64,000 nt of DNA, from positions 13,113,459 to 13,177,458 of the forward strand of contig NC_092287.1 of NCBI RefSeq assembly GCF_036320965.1, in the 5' to 3' direction. This document shows positions 46,738 through 61,425 of the stretch, piece by piece; position 1 is the first letter of the stretch; every line of letters begins with the position of its first letter. The position numbers and the translations under genes are program-made. This stretch comes from Panulirus ornatus. Lineage: Eukaryota > Arthropoda > Malacostraca > Decapoda > Palinuridae. Under the pieces are notes generated by a model that saw only the letters and a program-made list of their open reading frames with translations, was not told the DNA's origin and made no database searches.

Positions 46738-46979
46738 CCCTGGGGATAGGGGAGAAAGAATACTTCCCACGTATGCCCTGCGTGTTGCAGAAGGCAACTA
46801 AAACGGGAGGGAGCGGGGGGCTGGAAATCCTTCCCTCTCACTTTTTTTCTTCTTTATTTTTAATTTTCCAAAAGAGGGACCACAGAAGGGGGCCAGGTGA
46901 GGATATTCCCTCAAAGGCCCAGTCCTCTGTTCTCAACGCTACCTCACTAATGCGGGAAATGGCCAACAGTATAAATCCC
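46736..46979 (+). mobile_element. Module A copy A4 (non-autonomous SINE-like)
   Basis: Sense copy with all parts: ATCCCTGGGGATAGGGG, GGCTGGAAATCCT, a long A/T stretch, CCAGGTGAGGATATTCCC, GGCCCAGTCCTCTGTTCT, and CTACCTCACTAATGCGGGA. Its tail (ACAGTATAAAT) is interrupted by the 5' end of c18. Confidence 0.82.
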
Positions 46980-49220
46980 ATTACTCCTGGGGGAGGAATG
47001 GGATGTATTTAGGGAATCAGTGTTGGATTACGCAAAAGATGCTTGTGGCATGAGAAGAGTGGGAGGTGGGTTGATTAGAAAGGGTAGTGAGTGGTGGGAT
47101 GAAGAAGTAAGATTATTAGTGAAAGAGAAGAGAGAGGCATTTGGACGATTTTTGCAGGGAAAAAATGCAATTGAGTGGGAGATGTATAAAAGAAAGAGAC
47201 AGGAGGTCAAGAGAAAGGTGCAAGAGGTGAAAATCAGGGCAAATGAGAGTTGGGGTAAGAGAGAATCATTAAATTTTAGGAAGAATAAAAAGATGTTCTG
47301 GAAGGAGATAAATAAAGTGCGTAAGACAAGGGAGAAAATGGGAACTTCAGTGAAGGGCGCAAATGGGGAGGTGATAACAAGTAGTGGTGATGTGAGAAGG
47401 AGATGGAGTGAGTATTTTGAAGGTTTGTTGAATGTGTTTGATGAGAGAGTGGCAGATATAGGGTGTTTTGGTCGAGGTGGTGTGCAAAGTGAGAGGGTTA
47501 GGGAAAATGATTTGGTTAACAGAGAAGAGGTAGTGAAAGCTTTGCGGAAGATGAAAGCCGGCAAGGCAGCAGGTTTGGATGGTATTGCAGTGGAATTTAT
47601 TAAAAAAGCGGGTGATTGTATTATTGACTGGTTGGTAAGGTTATATAATGAATGTATAACTCATGGTGAGGTGCCTGAGGATTGGCGGAATGCGTGCATA
47701 GTGCCATTGTACAAAGGCAAAGGGGATAAGAGTGAGTGCTCAAATTACAGAGGTATAAGTTTGTTGAGTATTCCTGGTAAATTATATGGGAGGGTATTGA
47801 TTGAGAGGGTGAAGCAATGTAGAGAGCATCAGATTGGGGAAGAGCAGGGTTGTTTCAGAAGTGGTAGAGGATGTGTGGATCAGGTGTTTGCTTTGAAGAA
47901 TGTATGTGAGAAATACTTAGAAAAGCAAATGGATTTGTATGTAGCATTTATGGATCTGGAGAAGGCATATGATAGAGTTGATAGAGATGCTCTATGGAAG
48001 GTATTAAGAATATATGGTGTGGAAGGCAAGTTGTTAGAAGCAGTCAAAAGTTTTTATCGAGGATGTAAGGCATGTGTACGTGTCGGAAGAGAGGAAAGTG
48101 ATTGGTTCTCAGTGAATGTAGGTTTGCGGCAGGGGTGTGTGATGTCTCCATGGTTGTTTAATTTGTTTATGGATGGGGTTGTTAGGGAGGTGAATGCAAG
48201 AGTTTTGGAGAGAGGGGCAAATATGAAGCCTGTTGGAGATGAGAGAGCTCGGGAAGTGAGTCAGTTGTTGTTCGCTGATGATACAGCGCTGGTAGCTGAT
48301 TCATGTGAGAAACTGCAGAAGCTGGTGACTGAGTTTGGTAAAGTGTGTGAAAGAAGAAAGTTAAGAGTAAATGTGAATAAGAGCAAGGTTATTAGGTACA
48401 GTAGGGTTGAGGGTCAAGTCAATTGGGAGGTAAGTTTGAATGGAGAGAAACTGGAGGAAGTAAAGTGTTTTAGTTATCTGGGAGTGGATCTGGCAGTGGA
48501 TGGAACCATGGAAGCGGAAGTGGATCATAGGGTGGGGGAGGGGTCGAAAATTCTGGGAGCCTTGAAGAATGTGTGGAAGTCGAGAACATTATCTCGGAAA
48601 GCAAAAATGGGTATGTTTGAAGGAATATTGGTTCCAACAATGTTGTATGGTTGCGAGGCGTGGTCTATGGATAGAGTTGTGCGCAGGAGGATGGATGTAC
48701 TGGAAATGAGATGTTTGAGGGCAATGTGTGGTGTGAGGTGGTTTGATAGAGTAAGTAACGTAAGGGTAAGAGAGATGTGTGGAAATGAAAAGAGCGTGGT
48801 TGAGAGAGCAGAAGAGGGTGTTTTGAAATGGTTTGGGCACATGGAGAGAATGAGTGAGGAAAGATTGACCAAGAGGATATATGTGTCGGAGGTGGAGGGA
48901 ACGAGGAGACCAAATTGGAGGTGGAAAGATGGAGTGAAAAAGATTTTGTGTGATCGGGGCCTGAACATGCAGGAGGGTGAAAGGAGGGCAAGGAATAAAG
49001 TGAATTGGAGCGATGTGGTATACAGGGGTTGACGTGCTGTCAGTGGATTGAATCAGGCATGTGAAGCGTCTGGGGTAAACCATGGAAAGCTGTGTAGGTA
49101 TGTATATTTGCGTGTGTGGACGTGTGTATGTACATGTGTATGGGGGAGGGGTTGGGCCATTTCTTTCGTCTGTTTCCTTGCGCTACCTCGCAAACGCGGG
49201 AGACAGCGACAAAGTATAAA
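46980..49220 (+). pseudogene. RTE-like copy c18, young lineage, open RT frame
   Basis: Sense 5'-truncated copy that begins at VGEEWDVFRES, after the endonuclease. A single 670-codon frame (47020-49032) covers the linker, full RT and C-terminal region: [67 protein letters not shown] and VVYRG. The normally conserved QCGFRSG reads QGCFRSG, and two codons are lost at TRRPNWRW. Short 3'UTR (49033-49220). There is no start codon or promoter of its own, so it is a dead copy despite the open frame. Confidence 0.93.
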
Positions 49221-49222
49221 AG

Positions 49223-49227
49223 AAAAA

Positions 49228-49287
<60 letters not shown>
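49223..49287. repeat. A-run and (TA)n between c18 and c19
   Basis: A-rich stretch 49223-49236, then (TA)n 49237-49287. It serves as the tail of c18 and, on the other strand, borders the 3' end of c19. Confidence 0.95.
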
Positions 49288-49289
<2 letters not shown>

Positions 49290-50726
49290 ATTCTGCTTTG
49301 TCGCTGTCTCCCGCGTTTGCAAGGTAGCGCAAGGAAAAGGATGAAATAAATGGCCCAACCCACCCCCATAAACATGAATATACATACACGTCCACACACT
49401 CAAATATACATACCTATACATCTCGGTGTACACATATATATACACACACAGACGCATACATATATACCCATGCACAAAATTCACACACTGTCTGCATTTT
49501 TTCATTCCCATCGCCACCTCGCTACACATGGAATTCCATCCCCCTCCACCTCATGCGTGCGAGGTAGCGCTAGGAAAAGACAACAAAGGCCCCATTCGTT
49601 CACACTCAGTCTCTAGCTGTCATGCAATAATTCCCGAAACCACAGCTCCCTTTCCACATCCAGGCCCCACACAACTTTACATGGTTTACCCCAGACGCTT
49701 CACATGCCCTGATTCAATCCACTGCCAGCACGTCAACCCCGGTATACCACATCGATCCAATTCACTCTATTTCTTGCCCGCCTTTCACCCTCCTGCATGT
49801 TCAGGCCCTGATCACTCAAAATCTTTTTCACTCCATCTTTCCGCCTCCCATTTGGTCTCCCACTTCTCCTCCTTCCCTCCACCTCCGACACATATATCCT
49901 CTTGGTCAATCTTTCCTCACTCATTCTCTCCATGAGCCCAAACCATTTCAAAACACCCTCTTCTGCTCTCTCAACCACGCTAATTTTATTTCCACACATC
50001 TCTCTTACCCTTACATTGCTTACTCGATCAAACCACCTCACACCACACATTGTCCTCAAACATCTCATTTCCAGCACATCCATCCTCCTGCGCACAACTC
50101 TATCCATAGCCAACGCCTCGCAACCATACAACATTGTTGGAACCACTATTCCTTCAAACACACCCATTTTCTGCTTTCCGAGATAATGTTCTCGGCTTCT
50201 ACACATTCTTCAAATCTCCGAGGATTATCGCCCCCTCCCCCAACCTATGATTCAATTCCGCTTCCATGGTTCCATCCACTGCCAGATCCACTCCCAGATA
50301 TCTAAAACACTTTACCTCGTCCAGTTTTTCTCCATTCAAACTTATATCCCAATTGACTTGGCCTTCAACCCTACTGTACCTAATAACCTTGCACTTATTC
50401 ACATTTACTCTTAACTTTCTTCTTTTATACACTTTACCAAACTCAGTCACCAGCTTCTGCAGTTTCTCACATGAATCAGCCACCAGCGCTGTATCATCAG
50501 CGAACAACAACTGACTCACTTCCCGAGCTCTCTCATCCACAACAGACTTCATACTTGCCCCTCTTTCCAAAACTCTTGCATTCACCTCCCTAACAACCCC
50601 ATCCATAAAACAAATTAAACAACCATGGAGACATCACACACCCCTGCCGCAAAACTACATTCACTGAGAACCAGTCACTTTCCTCTCTTCCTACACGTAC
50701 ACATGCCTTACATCCTCGATAAAAAC
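49288..50726 (-). pseudogene. RTE-like copy c19, older lineage
   Basis: Antisense with a long-form 3'UTR (49288-49730). The C-terminal region (50206-49733) has [22 protein letters not shown]. The part before it (50606-50199) has [11 protein letters not shown] and NHRLGEGAIILGDLKNV, with a frameshift near 50200. An extra A near 50609 shifts the frame. It is cut at SFYRGCK, where CTCGATAAAAACT runs into (TA)n. The stop after VVYRG is present although the 3'UTR is long, so it is an intermediate type. Confidence 0.9.
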
Positions 50727-50728
50727 TA

Positions 50729-50780
<52 letters not shown>
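50727..50780. repeat. (TA)n shared by two opposed 5' ends
   Basis: The 5' truncation points of c19 (antisense) and c20 (sense) both lie in this tract. Confidence 0.95.
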
Positions 50781-50783
<3 letters not shown>

Positions 50784-51837
50784 ATGGGGTTGTTAGGGAG
50801 GTAAATGAAAGAGTTTTGGAAAGAGGGGCAAGTATGAAGTCTGTTGGGGATGAGAGAGCTTGGGAAGTGAGTCAGTTGTTGTTCGCTGATGATACAGCGC
50901 TGGTGGCTGATTCATGTGAGAAACTGCAGAAGCTGGTGACTGAGTTTGGAAAAGTGTGTGGAAGAAGAAATTTAAGAGTAAATGTGAATAAGAGCAAGGT
51001 TATTAGGTACAGTAGGGTTGAGGGTCAAGTCAATTGGGAGGTGAGTTTGAATGGAGAAAAACTGGAGGAAGTGAAGTGGTTTAGATATCTGGGAGTGGAT
51101 CTGGCAGCGGATGGAACCATGGAAGCGGAAGTGGATCATAGGGTGGGGGAGGGGGCGAAAATCCTGAGGGCCTTGAAGAATGTGTGGAAGTCGAGAACAT
51201 TATCTCGGAAAGCAAAAATGGGTATGTTTGAAGGAATAGTGGCTCCAACAATGTTGTATGGTTGCGAGGCGTGGGCTATGGATAGAGTTGTGCGCAGGAG
51301 GATGGATGTGCTGGAAATGAGATGTTTGAGGACAATGTGTGGTGTGAGGTGGTTTGATCGAGTGAGTAACGTAAGGGTAAGAGAGATGTGTGGAAATAAA
51401 AGAGCGTGGTTGAGAGAGCAGAAGAGGGTGTTTTGAAGTGGTTTGGGCACATGGAGAGGATGAGTGAGGAAAGATTGACCGATAGGATATATGTGTCGGA
51501 GGTGGAGGGAACAAGGAGAAGAGGGAGACCAAATTGGAGGTGGAAAGATGGAGTGAAAAAGATTTTGTGTGATCGGGGCTTGAACATGCAGGAGGGTGAA
51601 AGGAGGGCAAGGAATAGAGTGAATTGGAGCGATGTGGTATACAGGGTTTGACGTGCTGTCAGTGGATTGAATCAAGGCATGTGAAGCGTCTGGGGTAAAC
51701 CATGGAAAGCTGTGTAGGTATGTATATTTGCGTGTGTGGACGTGTGTATGTACATGTGTATGGGGGGGGGGGTTGGGCCATTTCTTTCGTCTGTTTCCTT
51801 GCGCTACCTCGCAAACGCGGGAGACAGCGACAAAGTA
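50780..51837 (+). pseudogene. RTE-like copy c20, young lineage, 3' part
   Basis: Sense. It starts within motif B's tail ([12 protein letters not shown]), with [40 protein letters not shown] and ILCDRG. One A is missing in the A-run near 51400 (NKK to NKR), shifting the frame so that 51406-51651 carries the end. Short 3'UTR with a G-run (51763-51772). Confidence 0.92.
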
Positions 51838-51974
<137 letters not shown>

Positions 51975-54900
51975 TTTTTCTTCTTTTTTGCTTTGTCGCT
52001 ATCCCCCGCGCCTGCGAGGTAGCACACGGAAACAAACGAAAGAAATGGCCCAACCCACCCCCACACACATGCACACACACACCCGTCCACACACGCAAAC
52101 ATACATACCCACACATCCTAACGCACACACATATATACACACAGACACACACATATACATACATGCACACAATCCACATTGTCTGCCCCTACTCACTCCC
52201 ATCGCCACCCTGCCACACACGGAATAACATCCCCCTCACTCATGTGTGCGAAGAAGCGCTAGGAAAAGACAACAAAGGCCTCATTCGTTCACACTCAGTC
52301 TCTAGCGGTCATGCAATAATGCCGGAAACAAGAGCTCCCTTTCCACATCCAGGCCCCAAACACCTTTCCATGGTTTACCCCAGACGCTTCACATGCCCTG
52401 ATTCAATCCATTGACAGCACGTTGACCCCGTTATACCACATCATTCCAATTCACTCTATTCCTTGCCCGCGTTTCACCCTCCTCCATGTTCAGGCACCGA
52501 TCACTCAAAATCTTTTTCACTCTATCTTTCCACCTCCAATTTGGTCTCCCACTTCTCGTTCCCTTCACCTCCGACACATATATCCTCTTGGTAAATCTTA
52601 CGTCAGTCATTCTCTCCATGTGCCCAAACCATTTCAAAACACACTCTTTTGCTCTCTCAGCCACACTCTTTTTATTTCCACACATCTCTCTTACCCTTAC
52701 ATTACTTACTCGATCAAACCACCTCACACAAAATATTGTCCTCAAACATATCATTTCCAGCACATCCATACTCCTGCGCACAACTCTATCCATAGCCCAC
52801 GCCTCGCAACCATACAACATTGTTGGAAACAATAATCCTTCAAACATAGCCATTTTTACTTTCGGAGATAATGTTCTCGACTTCCACACCTTGTTCAAGG
52901 CTCCCATGATTTTCGCCCCCTTCCCTACCCAATGATTCACTTCCGCTTCCATGGTTCCATCCGCTACCTGATCCACTCCCAGATATCTAAGACACTTTAC
53001 TTCCTCCAGTTTTTCTCCATTCACACTTACCACCCAATTGACTTGTCTCTCAACCCTACTCTACCTGATAACCTTGCCCTTATTCACATTAACTATTAAC
53101 TTTCTTCTCTCACACACTTTACCAAACTCAGTCACCAGCTTCTTCAGTTTCTCACATGAATCAGCCACCAGCGATTTATCATCAGCGAAGAACAGCTGAC
53201 TCATTTCTCAAGCTCTCTCATCCACAGCAGACTTCATACTCGCCCCTCTTTCCAAAACTCTTTCATTCACCTCCCTAACAACCCCATCCATAAACAAATT
53301 AAAGAACCATGGAGACATCACACACCCCTGCCGCAAACCTACATTCACTGAGAACCAATCACTTTCCTCTCTTCTCACACGTACACATTCCTTACATCCT
53401 CGATAAAGACTTTTCACTGCTTCTAACAACTTGCCTCCCGCACCATAAATTCTTAGTACCTTCCATAGAGCATCTCTATCAACTCTATCATATGCATTCT
53501 ACAGATCCATAAATGCTACATACAAATCCATTTGCTTTTCTAAGTATTTCTTACATACATTCTTCAAACAATCACCTGATCCACACATCCTCTACCAATT
53601 CTGAAACCACACTGCTCTTCCTCAATCTGATGCTCTGTACATGCCTTCACCCTCTCAATCAATACCCTCCCATATGATTTCCCAGGAATACTCAACAAAC
53701 TTATACCTCTCTAATGTGAGCACTCACTCTTATCCCGTTTGCCTTTGTGCAATGGCACTATGCACGTATTCCACCAATCCTCATGGACATCACCATGAAC
53801 CATACATACATTGAATAACCTTACCAACCAGTCAACAAATTAGTCACCCCCTTTTTTAATACATTCCACCGCAATGCCATCCAAACCTGCTGCCTTGCTG
53901 GCTTTCATCTTCCGCAAAGCTTTTACTACCTCTTCTCTGTTTTCCAAGTCATTTTCCCTAACCCTCTCACTTTGCACACCACCTCGACCAAAACACCCTA
54001 AATCTGCCACTCTATCATCAAACACATTCGACAAACCTTCAAAATACTCACTCCATCTCCTTCTCACATCACCACTACTTGTTATCACCTCCCTATTAGC
54101 TCCCTTCACTGAAGTTCCCATTTGCTCCCTTGTCTTACGCACTTTATTTACCTCCTTCCAGAACATCTTTTTATTCTCCCTGAAATTTAATGATACTCTC
54201 TAACCCAAACTCTCATTTACCCTCTTTTTCACCTCCTGCACCTTTCTTTGACCTCCTGTCTCTTTCTTTTATACATCTTCCACTCATTTGCATTTTTTCC
54301 CTGCAAAAATAGTCCAAATACCTCTCTCTTCTTTTTCATTAATAATCTTACATCTTCATCCCACCACTCACTACCCTTTATGATCAACCCACCTCTCACG
54401 CTTCTCATGCCAGAAGCATCTTTTGCGCAAGCCATCACTGCTTCCCTAAATACATCCCATTCCTCCCCCACTCCCCTTACCTCCTTTGTTCTCACCTTTT
54501 GCCATTCTGTACTCGGTCTCTCCTGGTACTTCCCAACACAAGTCTCCTTCCCAAGCTCACTTACTCTCACCTTCCTCTTCACCCCAACATAGTCTCTTCT
54601 TTTTTGGAAACCCATACAAATCTTCAACTTCTCCTCCACAAGATAATGATCAGACAACCCTCTAGTTGCACCTCTCAGCATATTAACATCCAAAAGCCTC
54701 CTTTTCGCGCGCCTATCAATTAACACGTAATCCAATAACGCTCTCTGGCCAATTCTCCTACTTACATACGTTTACTTATGTATATCTCGCCTTTTAAACC
54801 GGGTATTCCCAGTCACCAGTCCTTTTTCAGCACATAAATATACAAGCTCTTCACCATTTCCATTTACAACACTGAACACCCAAAGTATACCAATTATTCC

Positions 54901-55340
54901 CTCAACTGCCATATTACTCACCTTTGCATTCAAATCACCCATCACTATAACCCGGTATTGTGCATCAAAACTACTAACACACTCATCCAGCTCCTCCCAA
55001 AACACTTGCCTCTCATGATCTTTCTTCTCATGCCCAGGTGAATATGCACCAGTAATCACCCATCTCTCTCCATCAACTTTCAGTTTTACCCATATTAATC
55101 TAGAATTCACTTTCTTACATTCTATCACATACTCCCACAACTCCTGTTTCAGGAGTAGTGCTACTCCTTCCCTTGCTCTTGTCCTCTCACTAACCCCTGA
55201 CTTTACTCCCAAGACATTCCCAAACCACTCTCCCCCTTTACCCTTAAGCTTTGTTTCACTGAGAGCCAAAACATCCAGGCTCCTTTCCTCAAACATACTA
55301 CCTATCTCTCCTTTTTTCACATCTTGGTTACATCAACACA
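51975..55340 (-). pseudogene. RTE-like copy c21, nearly full length, older lineage
   Basis: Antisense. A long-form 3'UTR (51975-52425) is followed by the C-terminal region (53033-52431: NHWVGKGAKIMGAL, ILSDRC; the VVYR codon is TAA). The RT core near 53180 has FADDKSLVAD, with T-A replaced by K-S. It continues at 53208-53429 and 53840-54166. An early stop lies near 54205. The endonuclease (54229-55320) keeps SETKLKG, MGDLNAKVS, DYVLIDRR and LSDHYLV, but a TAT-to-TAA stop near 54770 splits it. The 5' end at GCLDVC is joined to the 3' half of module A on the opposite strand. Confidence 0.92.
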
Positions 55341-55361
55341 CATCTAGACACCCCAATCGTT

Positions 55362-55837
<476 letters not shown>

Positions 55838-57834
55838 ATATTTTATTTATTATACTTTGTCGTTGTCTCCCGCGTTTGCGAGGTAGCGCAAGGAAACAGA
55901 CGAAAGAAATAGCCCAACCCCCCCACCATACACATGTATATACATACGTCCACACACGCAAATATACATACCTACACAGCTTTCCATGGTTTACCCCAGA
56001 CGCTTCACATGCCTTGATTCAATCCACTGACAGCACGTCAACCCCGGTATACCACATCGATCCAATTCACTCTATTCCTTGCCCGCCTTTCACCTTCCTG
56101 CATGTTCAGGCCCCGATCACACAAAATCTTTTTCACTCCATCTTTCCACCTCCAATTTGGTCTCCCTCTTCTCCTCGTTCCCTCCACCACCGACACATAT
56201 ATCCTCTTGGTCAATCTTTCCTCACTCATTCTCTCCATGTGCCCAAACCACTTCAAAACACCCTCTTCTGCTCTCTCAACCACGCTCTTTTTATTTCCAC
56301 ACATCTCTCTTACCCTTACGTTACTCACTCGATCAAACCAACTAACACCACACATTGTCCTCAAACATCTCATTTCCAGCACATCCATCCTCCTGCGCAC
56401 AACTCTATCCATAGCCCACGCCTCGCAACCATACAACATTGTTGGAACCACTATTCTTTCAAACATACCCATTTTTGCTTTCCGAGATAATGTTCTCGAC
56501 TTCCATACATTCTTCAAGGCCCCCAGAATTTTCGCCCCCTCCCCCACCCTATGATCCACTTCCGCTTACATGGTTCCATCCACTGCCAGATCCACTCCCA
56601 GATATCTAAAACACTTCACTTCCTCCAGTTTTTCTCCATTCAAACTCACCTCCCAATTGACTTGACCCTCAACCCTACTGTACCTAATAACCTTGCTCTT
56701 ATTCACATTTACTCTTAACTTTCTTCTTCCACACACTTTACCAAACTCAGTCACCAGCTTCTGCAGTTTCTCACATGAATCAGCCACCAGCGCTGTATCA
56801 TCAGGGAACAACAACTAACTCACTTCCCAAGCTCTCTCATCCCCAACAGACTTCATACTTGCCCCTCTTTCCAAAACTCTTGCATTCACCTCCCTAACAA
56901 CCCCATCCATAAACAAATTAAACAACCATGGAGACATCACACACCCCTGCCGCAAACCTACATTCACTGAGAACCAATCACTTTCCTCTCTTCCTACACG
57001 TACACATGCCTTACATCCTCGATAAAAACTTTTCACTGCTTCTAACAACTTTCCTCCCACACCATATATTCTTAATACCTTCCACAGAGCATCTCTATCA
57101 ACTCTGTCATATGCCTTCTCCATATCCATAAATGCTACATACAAATCCATTTGCTTTTCTAAGTTTTTCTCAAATACATTCTTCAAAGCAAACACCTGAT
57201 CCACACATCCTCTACCACTTCTGAAACCACACTGCTCTTCCCCGATCTGATGCTCTGTATATGCCTTCACCCTCTCAATCAATACCCTCCCATATAATTT
57301 ACCAGGAATACTCAACAAACTTATACCTCTGTAATTTGAGCACTCACTCTTATCCCCTTTGCCTTTGTACAATGGCACTATGCACGCATTCCGCCAATCC
57401 TCAGGCACCTCACCATGAGTTATACATACATTAAATAACCTTACCAACCAGTCCACAATACAGTCACCCCCTTTTTTAATAAATTCCACTGCAATACCAT
57501 CCAAACCTGCTGCCTTGCCGGCTTTCATCTTTCGCAAAGCTTTCACTACCTCTTCTCTGTTTACCAAATCATTTTCCCTAACCCTCTCACTTTGCACACC
57601 ACCTCGACCAAAACACCCTATATCTGCCACTCTATCATCAAACACATTCAACAAACCTTCAAAATACTCACTCCATATCCTTCTCACATCACCACTACTT
57701 GTTATCACCTCCCCATTTGCGCCCTTCACTGAAGTTCCCATTTGCTCCCTTGTCTTAAGCACTTTATTTACCTCCTTCCAGAACATCTTTTTATTCTCTC
57801 TAAAATTTAATGATACTCTCTCACCCCAACTCTC
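55838..57834 (-). pseudogene. RTE-like copy c22, RT half, young lineage
   Basis: Antisense with a short 3'UTR (55838-56037). The C-terminal region (56559-56038) has DHRVGEGAKILGAL and ILCDRG. ATG is lost at GTMEAE (GTMxAE). The RT core reads [11 protein letters not shown] (the Ala of FADD replaced by Pro), followed by an in-frame TAG at about 56815. The RT N-terminal part (56815 to about 57835) is open, with FMDMEKAYDRVDR and GLDGIAVEF. The 5' end at NESWGERVS runs into (AT)n. Confidence 0.92.
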
Positions 57835-57857
57835 ATATATATATATATATATATATT
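57835..57857. repeat. Short (AT)n at c22 5' junction
   Basis: 23 bp separating the 5' end of c22 from the tail of c23. Confidence 0.9.
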
Positions 57858-60800
57858 TACTTTTTTTATTTTGCTTTGTCGCTGTCTCCCGCGTTTGCGA
57901 GGTAGCGCAAGCAAACAGACGAAAGAAATGGCCCAACCCATCCCCCATACACATGTATATACATACACGTCCACACACGCAAATATACGTACCTATACAT
58001 CTCAATGTACACATATATATACACACACAGACACATACATATATATCCATGCACACAATTCACACTGTCTGCCTTTCTTCATTCCCATCGCCACCTCGCC
58101 ACACATGGAATACCATCCCCCTCCCACTCATGTGTGCGAGGTAGCGCTAGGAAAAGACAACAAAGGCCCCATTCGTTCACACTCAGTCTCTAGGTCTCAT
58201 GCAATAATGCCCGAAACCACAGCTCCCTTTCCACATCCAGACCCCACACAACTTTCTATGGTTTACCCCTGACGCTTCAAATGCCCTGATTCAATCCACT
58301 GACAGCACGTCAACCCCGGTATACCACATCGCTCCAATTCACTCTATTCCATGCCCGCCTTTCACACTTCTGCATGTTCAGGCCCCGATCACTCAAAATC
58401 TTTTTCACTCCATCTTTCCACCTCCAATTTGGTTTCGCACTTCTCCTCGTTCCCTCCACCTCCGAGATATATATCCTCTTGGTCAATCTTTCCTCACTCA
58501 TTCTCTCCATGTGACCGAACCATTTCAAAACACCCTCTTCTGCTCTCTCAACCACGCTATTTTCATTTCCACACATTTTCTTACCCTTACATTACTTACT
58601 CGATCAAACCACCTCACACCACATATTGTCCTCAAACATCTCATTTCCAGCACAACCACCCTCCTGCGCACAACTCTATCCATAGCCCACGCCTCGCAAC
58701 CATACGACATTGTTGGAACCACTATTCCTTCAAATATACCCATTTTTGCTTTCCGAGATAATGTTCTCGACTTCCACACATTCTTCAAGGCTCTCAGGAT
58801 TTTCTCCCCTTCCCCCACCCTATGATTCACTTCCGCTTCCATGGTTCCATCCGCTGCCAGATCCACTCACAGATATCTAAAACACTTTACTTCCTCCAGT
58901 TTTTCTTCATTCAAACTTACCTCCCAATTGACTTGACCCTCAACCCTACTGTACCTAATAACCTTGCTCTTATTCACATTTACTCTTAACTTCTTCTTTC
59001 ATACACTTTACCAAATTCAGTCACCAGATTCTGCAGTTTCTCACATGAATCAGCCACCAGCGCTGTATCATCAGCGAACATCAGCTAACTCACTTCCCAA
59101 GCTCTCTCATCCACAACAGACTTCATACTTGCCCCTCTTTCCAAAACTCTTGCATTCACCTCCCTAACAACCCCATCCATAAACAAATTAAACAACCATG
59201 GAGACATCACACACCCCTGCCGCAAACCTACATTCACTGAGAACCAATCACTTTCCTCTCTTCTTACACGTACACATGCCTTACATCCTCGATGAAAACT
59301 TTTGACTGCTTCTAACAACTTGCCTCCCACACCATATATTCTTAATACCTTCCAGAAAGCATTTCTATCAACTCTATCATTTGCCATTCTCCAGATCCAT
59401 GAATGCTACATACAAATCCATTTGCTTTTCTAAGTATTTCTCACATACATTCTTCAAAGCAAACACCTGATCCACACATCCTCTACCACTTCTGAAACCA
59501 CACTGCTATTACTCAATCTGATGCTCTGTGCATGCCTTCATCCTCTCAATCAATACCCTCCCATATAATTTACCACGAATACTCAACAAACTTATACCTC
59601 TGTAATTTGAGCACTCACTCTTACACCCTTTGCCTTTGTACAGTGGCACTATGCACGCATTCCGCCAATCCTCAGGCACCTAACCATGAGTCATACATAC
59701 ATTAAGTAACCTTACCAACCAGTCAACAATACAGTCACCCCCTTTTTTAATAGATTCCACTGCAATACCATCCAAACCTGCTGCCTTGCCGGCTTTCATC
59801 TTCAGTAAAGCTTTTACTACCTCTTCTCTGTTTACCAAATCATTTTCCCTAACCCTCTCACTTTGCACACCATCTCGAACAAAACACCCTATATCTACCA
59901 CTCTATCATCAAACACATTCAACAAACCTTCAAAATACTCACTCCATCTCCTTCTCACATCACCACTACTTGTTATCACCTCCCCATTTGCGCCCTTCAC
60001 TGAAGTTCCCATTTGCTCCCTTGTCTTACGCACTTTATTTACCTCCTTCCATGACATCTTTTTATTCTCCCTAAAATTTAATGATACTCTCGCACTCCAA
60101 CTCTCATTTGCCCTCTTTTTCACCTCTTGCACCTTTCTCTTGACCTCCTGTCTCTTTCTTTTATACATCTCCCACTCAATTGCATTTTTTCCCTGCAAAA
60201 ATCGTCCAAATGCCTCTCTCTTCTCTTTCACTAATAATCTTACTCTTCTTCATCCCACCACTCACTACCATTTCTAATCAACCCATCTCCCACGCTTCTC
60301 ATGCCACAAGCATCTTTTGCGCACTCCATCACTGATTCCCTAGATGCATCCCATTCCTCCCCCACTTCCCTTACTTCCATAATTCTCACCTTTTTCCATT
60401 CTGTACTCAGAGTCTCCTGGTTTTCCTCACTCAAGTCTCCTTCCCAAGCTCACTTACTCTCACCACCCTCTTCACCTCAACAATCACTCTTCTTTTCTGA
60501 AAACCCATACAAATCTTCACTTTAGCCTCCACAAGATAATGATCAGACATCCCTCCAGTTGCACCTCTCAGCACATTAACATCCAAAAGTGTCTCTTTCA
60601 GGCGCCTGTCAATTATCACCCAATCCAATAATGCTCTCTGGCCATCTCTCCTACTTACATACGTATACTTATGTATATCTCGCCTTTTAAACCAGGTATT
60701 CCCAATCACCAGTCCTTTTTCAGCACATAAATCTATAAGCTCTTCACCATTTTCTTTTACAACACTGAACACCCCATGTATACCCATTATTCCCTCAACT

Positions 60801-61262
60801 GCCACATTACTCACCTTTGCATTCAAATCACCAATCATTATAACTCGGTCTTGTGCATCAAAACCACTAACACACTCATTCAGCTGCTCCCAAAACACTT
60901 GCCTCTTATGATCTTTCTTCTCATGCCCAGGTGCATATACACCAATAATCACCCATCTCTCTCCATCAACTTTCAGTTTTACCCATATTAATCGATAAAT
61001 TACTTTCTTACATTCTATCACATTCTCCCACAACTCCTGTTTCAGGAGCACTGGTACACCTTCCCTTGCTCTTGACCTCTCACTAACCCCTGACTTTAAT
61101 CCCAAGACATTCCCAAACCACTCTTCCCCTTTACCTTTGAGCTTCGTTTCACTCAGAGCTAAAACATCCAGGTTCCTTTCCTCAAACATACTACCTATCT
61201 CTCCTTTTTTTTCATCTTCGTTACATCCACACACATTTAGACACCCCAATAATAGTCTACGA
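57858..61262 (-). pseudogene. RTE-like copy c23, full length, older lineage, broken
   Basis: Antisense with a long-form 3'UTR (57858-58309). The C-terminal pieces (58576-58310; 58866-58525) have ILSDRG and NHRVGEGEKILRAL. A loss near 58575 shifts the frame. The RT core near 59080 has [12 protein letters not shown], preceded by a TAG at about 59089 in the same codon as in c22. The palm and fingers (59387-59085, 60231-59680) contain [13 protein letters not shown], but motif A is damaged (MANDRVDRNAFWK). The endonuclease (61249-60431) is open: SETKLKG, VYAPG, IGDLNAKVS, LLDWVIIDRR and MSDHYLV. Confidence 0.92.
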
Positions 61263-61425
61263 GGAGGATGAGCACTCCCGCGTGACTCCTTCTGTTTCCC
61301 ATTTTAGAAAGTTAAAAAATACAAGGAGGGGAGGATTTCTGGCCCCCCGCTTCCGTCTCCTCTTGTTGCCTTCTACGATACGTGAGGAATGCGAGGGAAG
61401 GATTCTTTCACCCTTATTCCCAGGG

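Noticed and set aside
56815..58056. A 413-codon minus-strand frame starting in the c23 3'UTR
   Set aside because: The first part is UTR and repeat sequence. Only the RT part from about 57835 is real coding sequence, belonging to c22.
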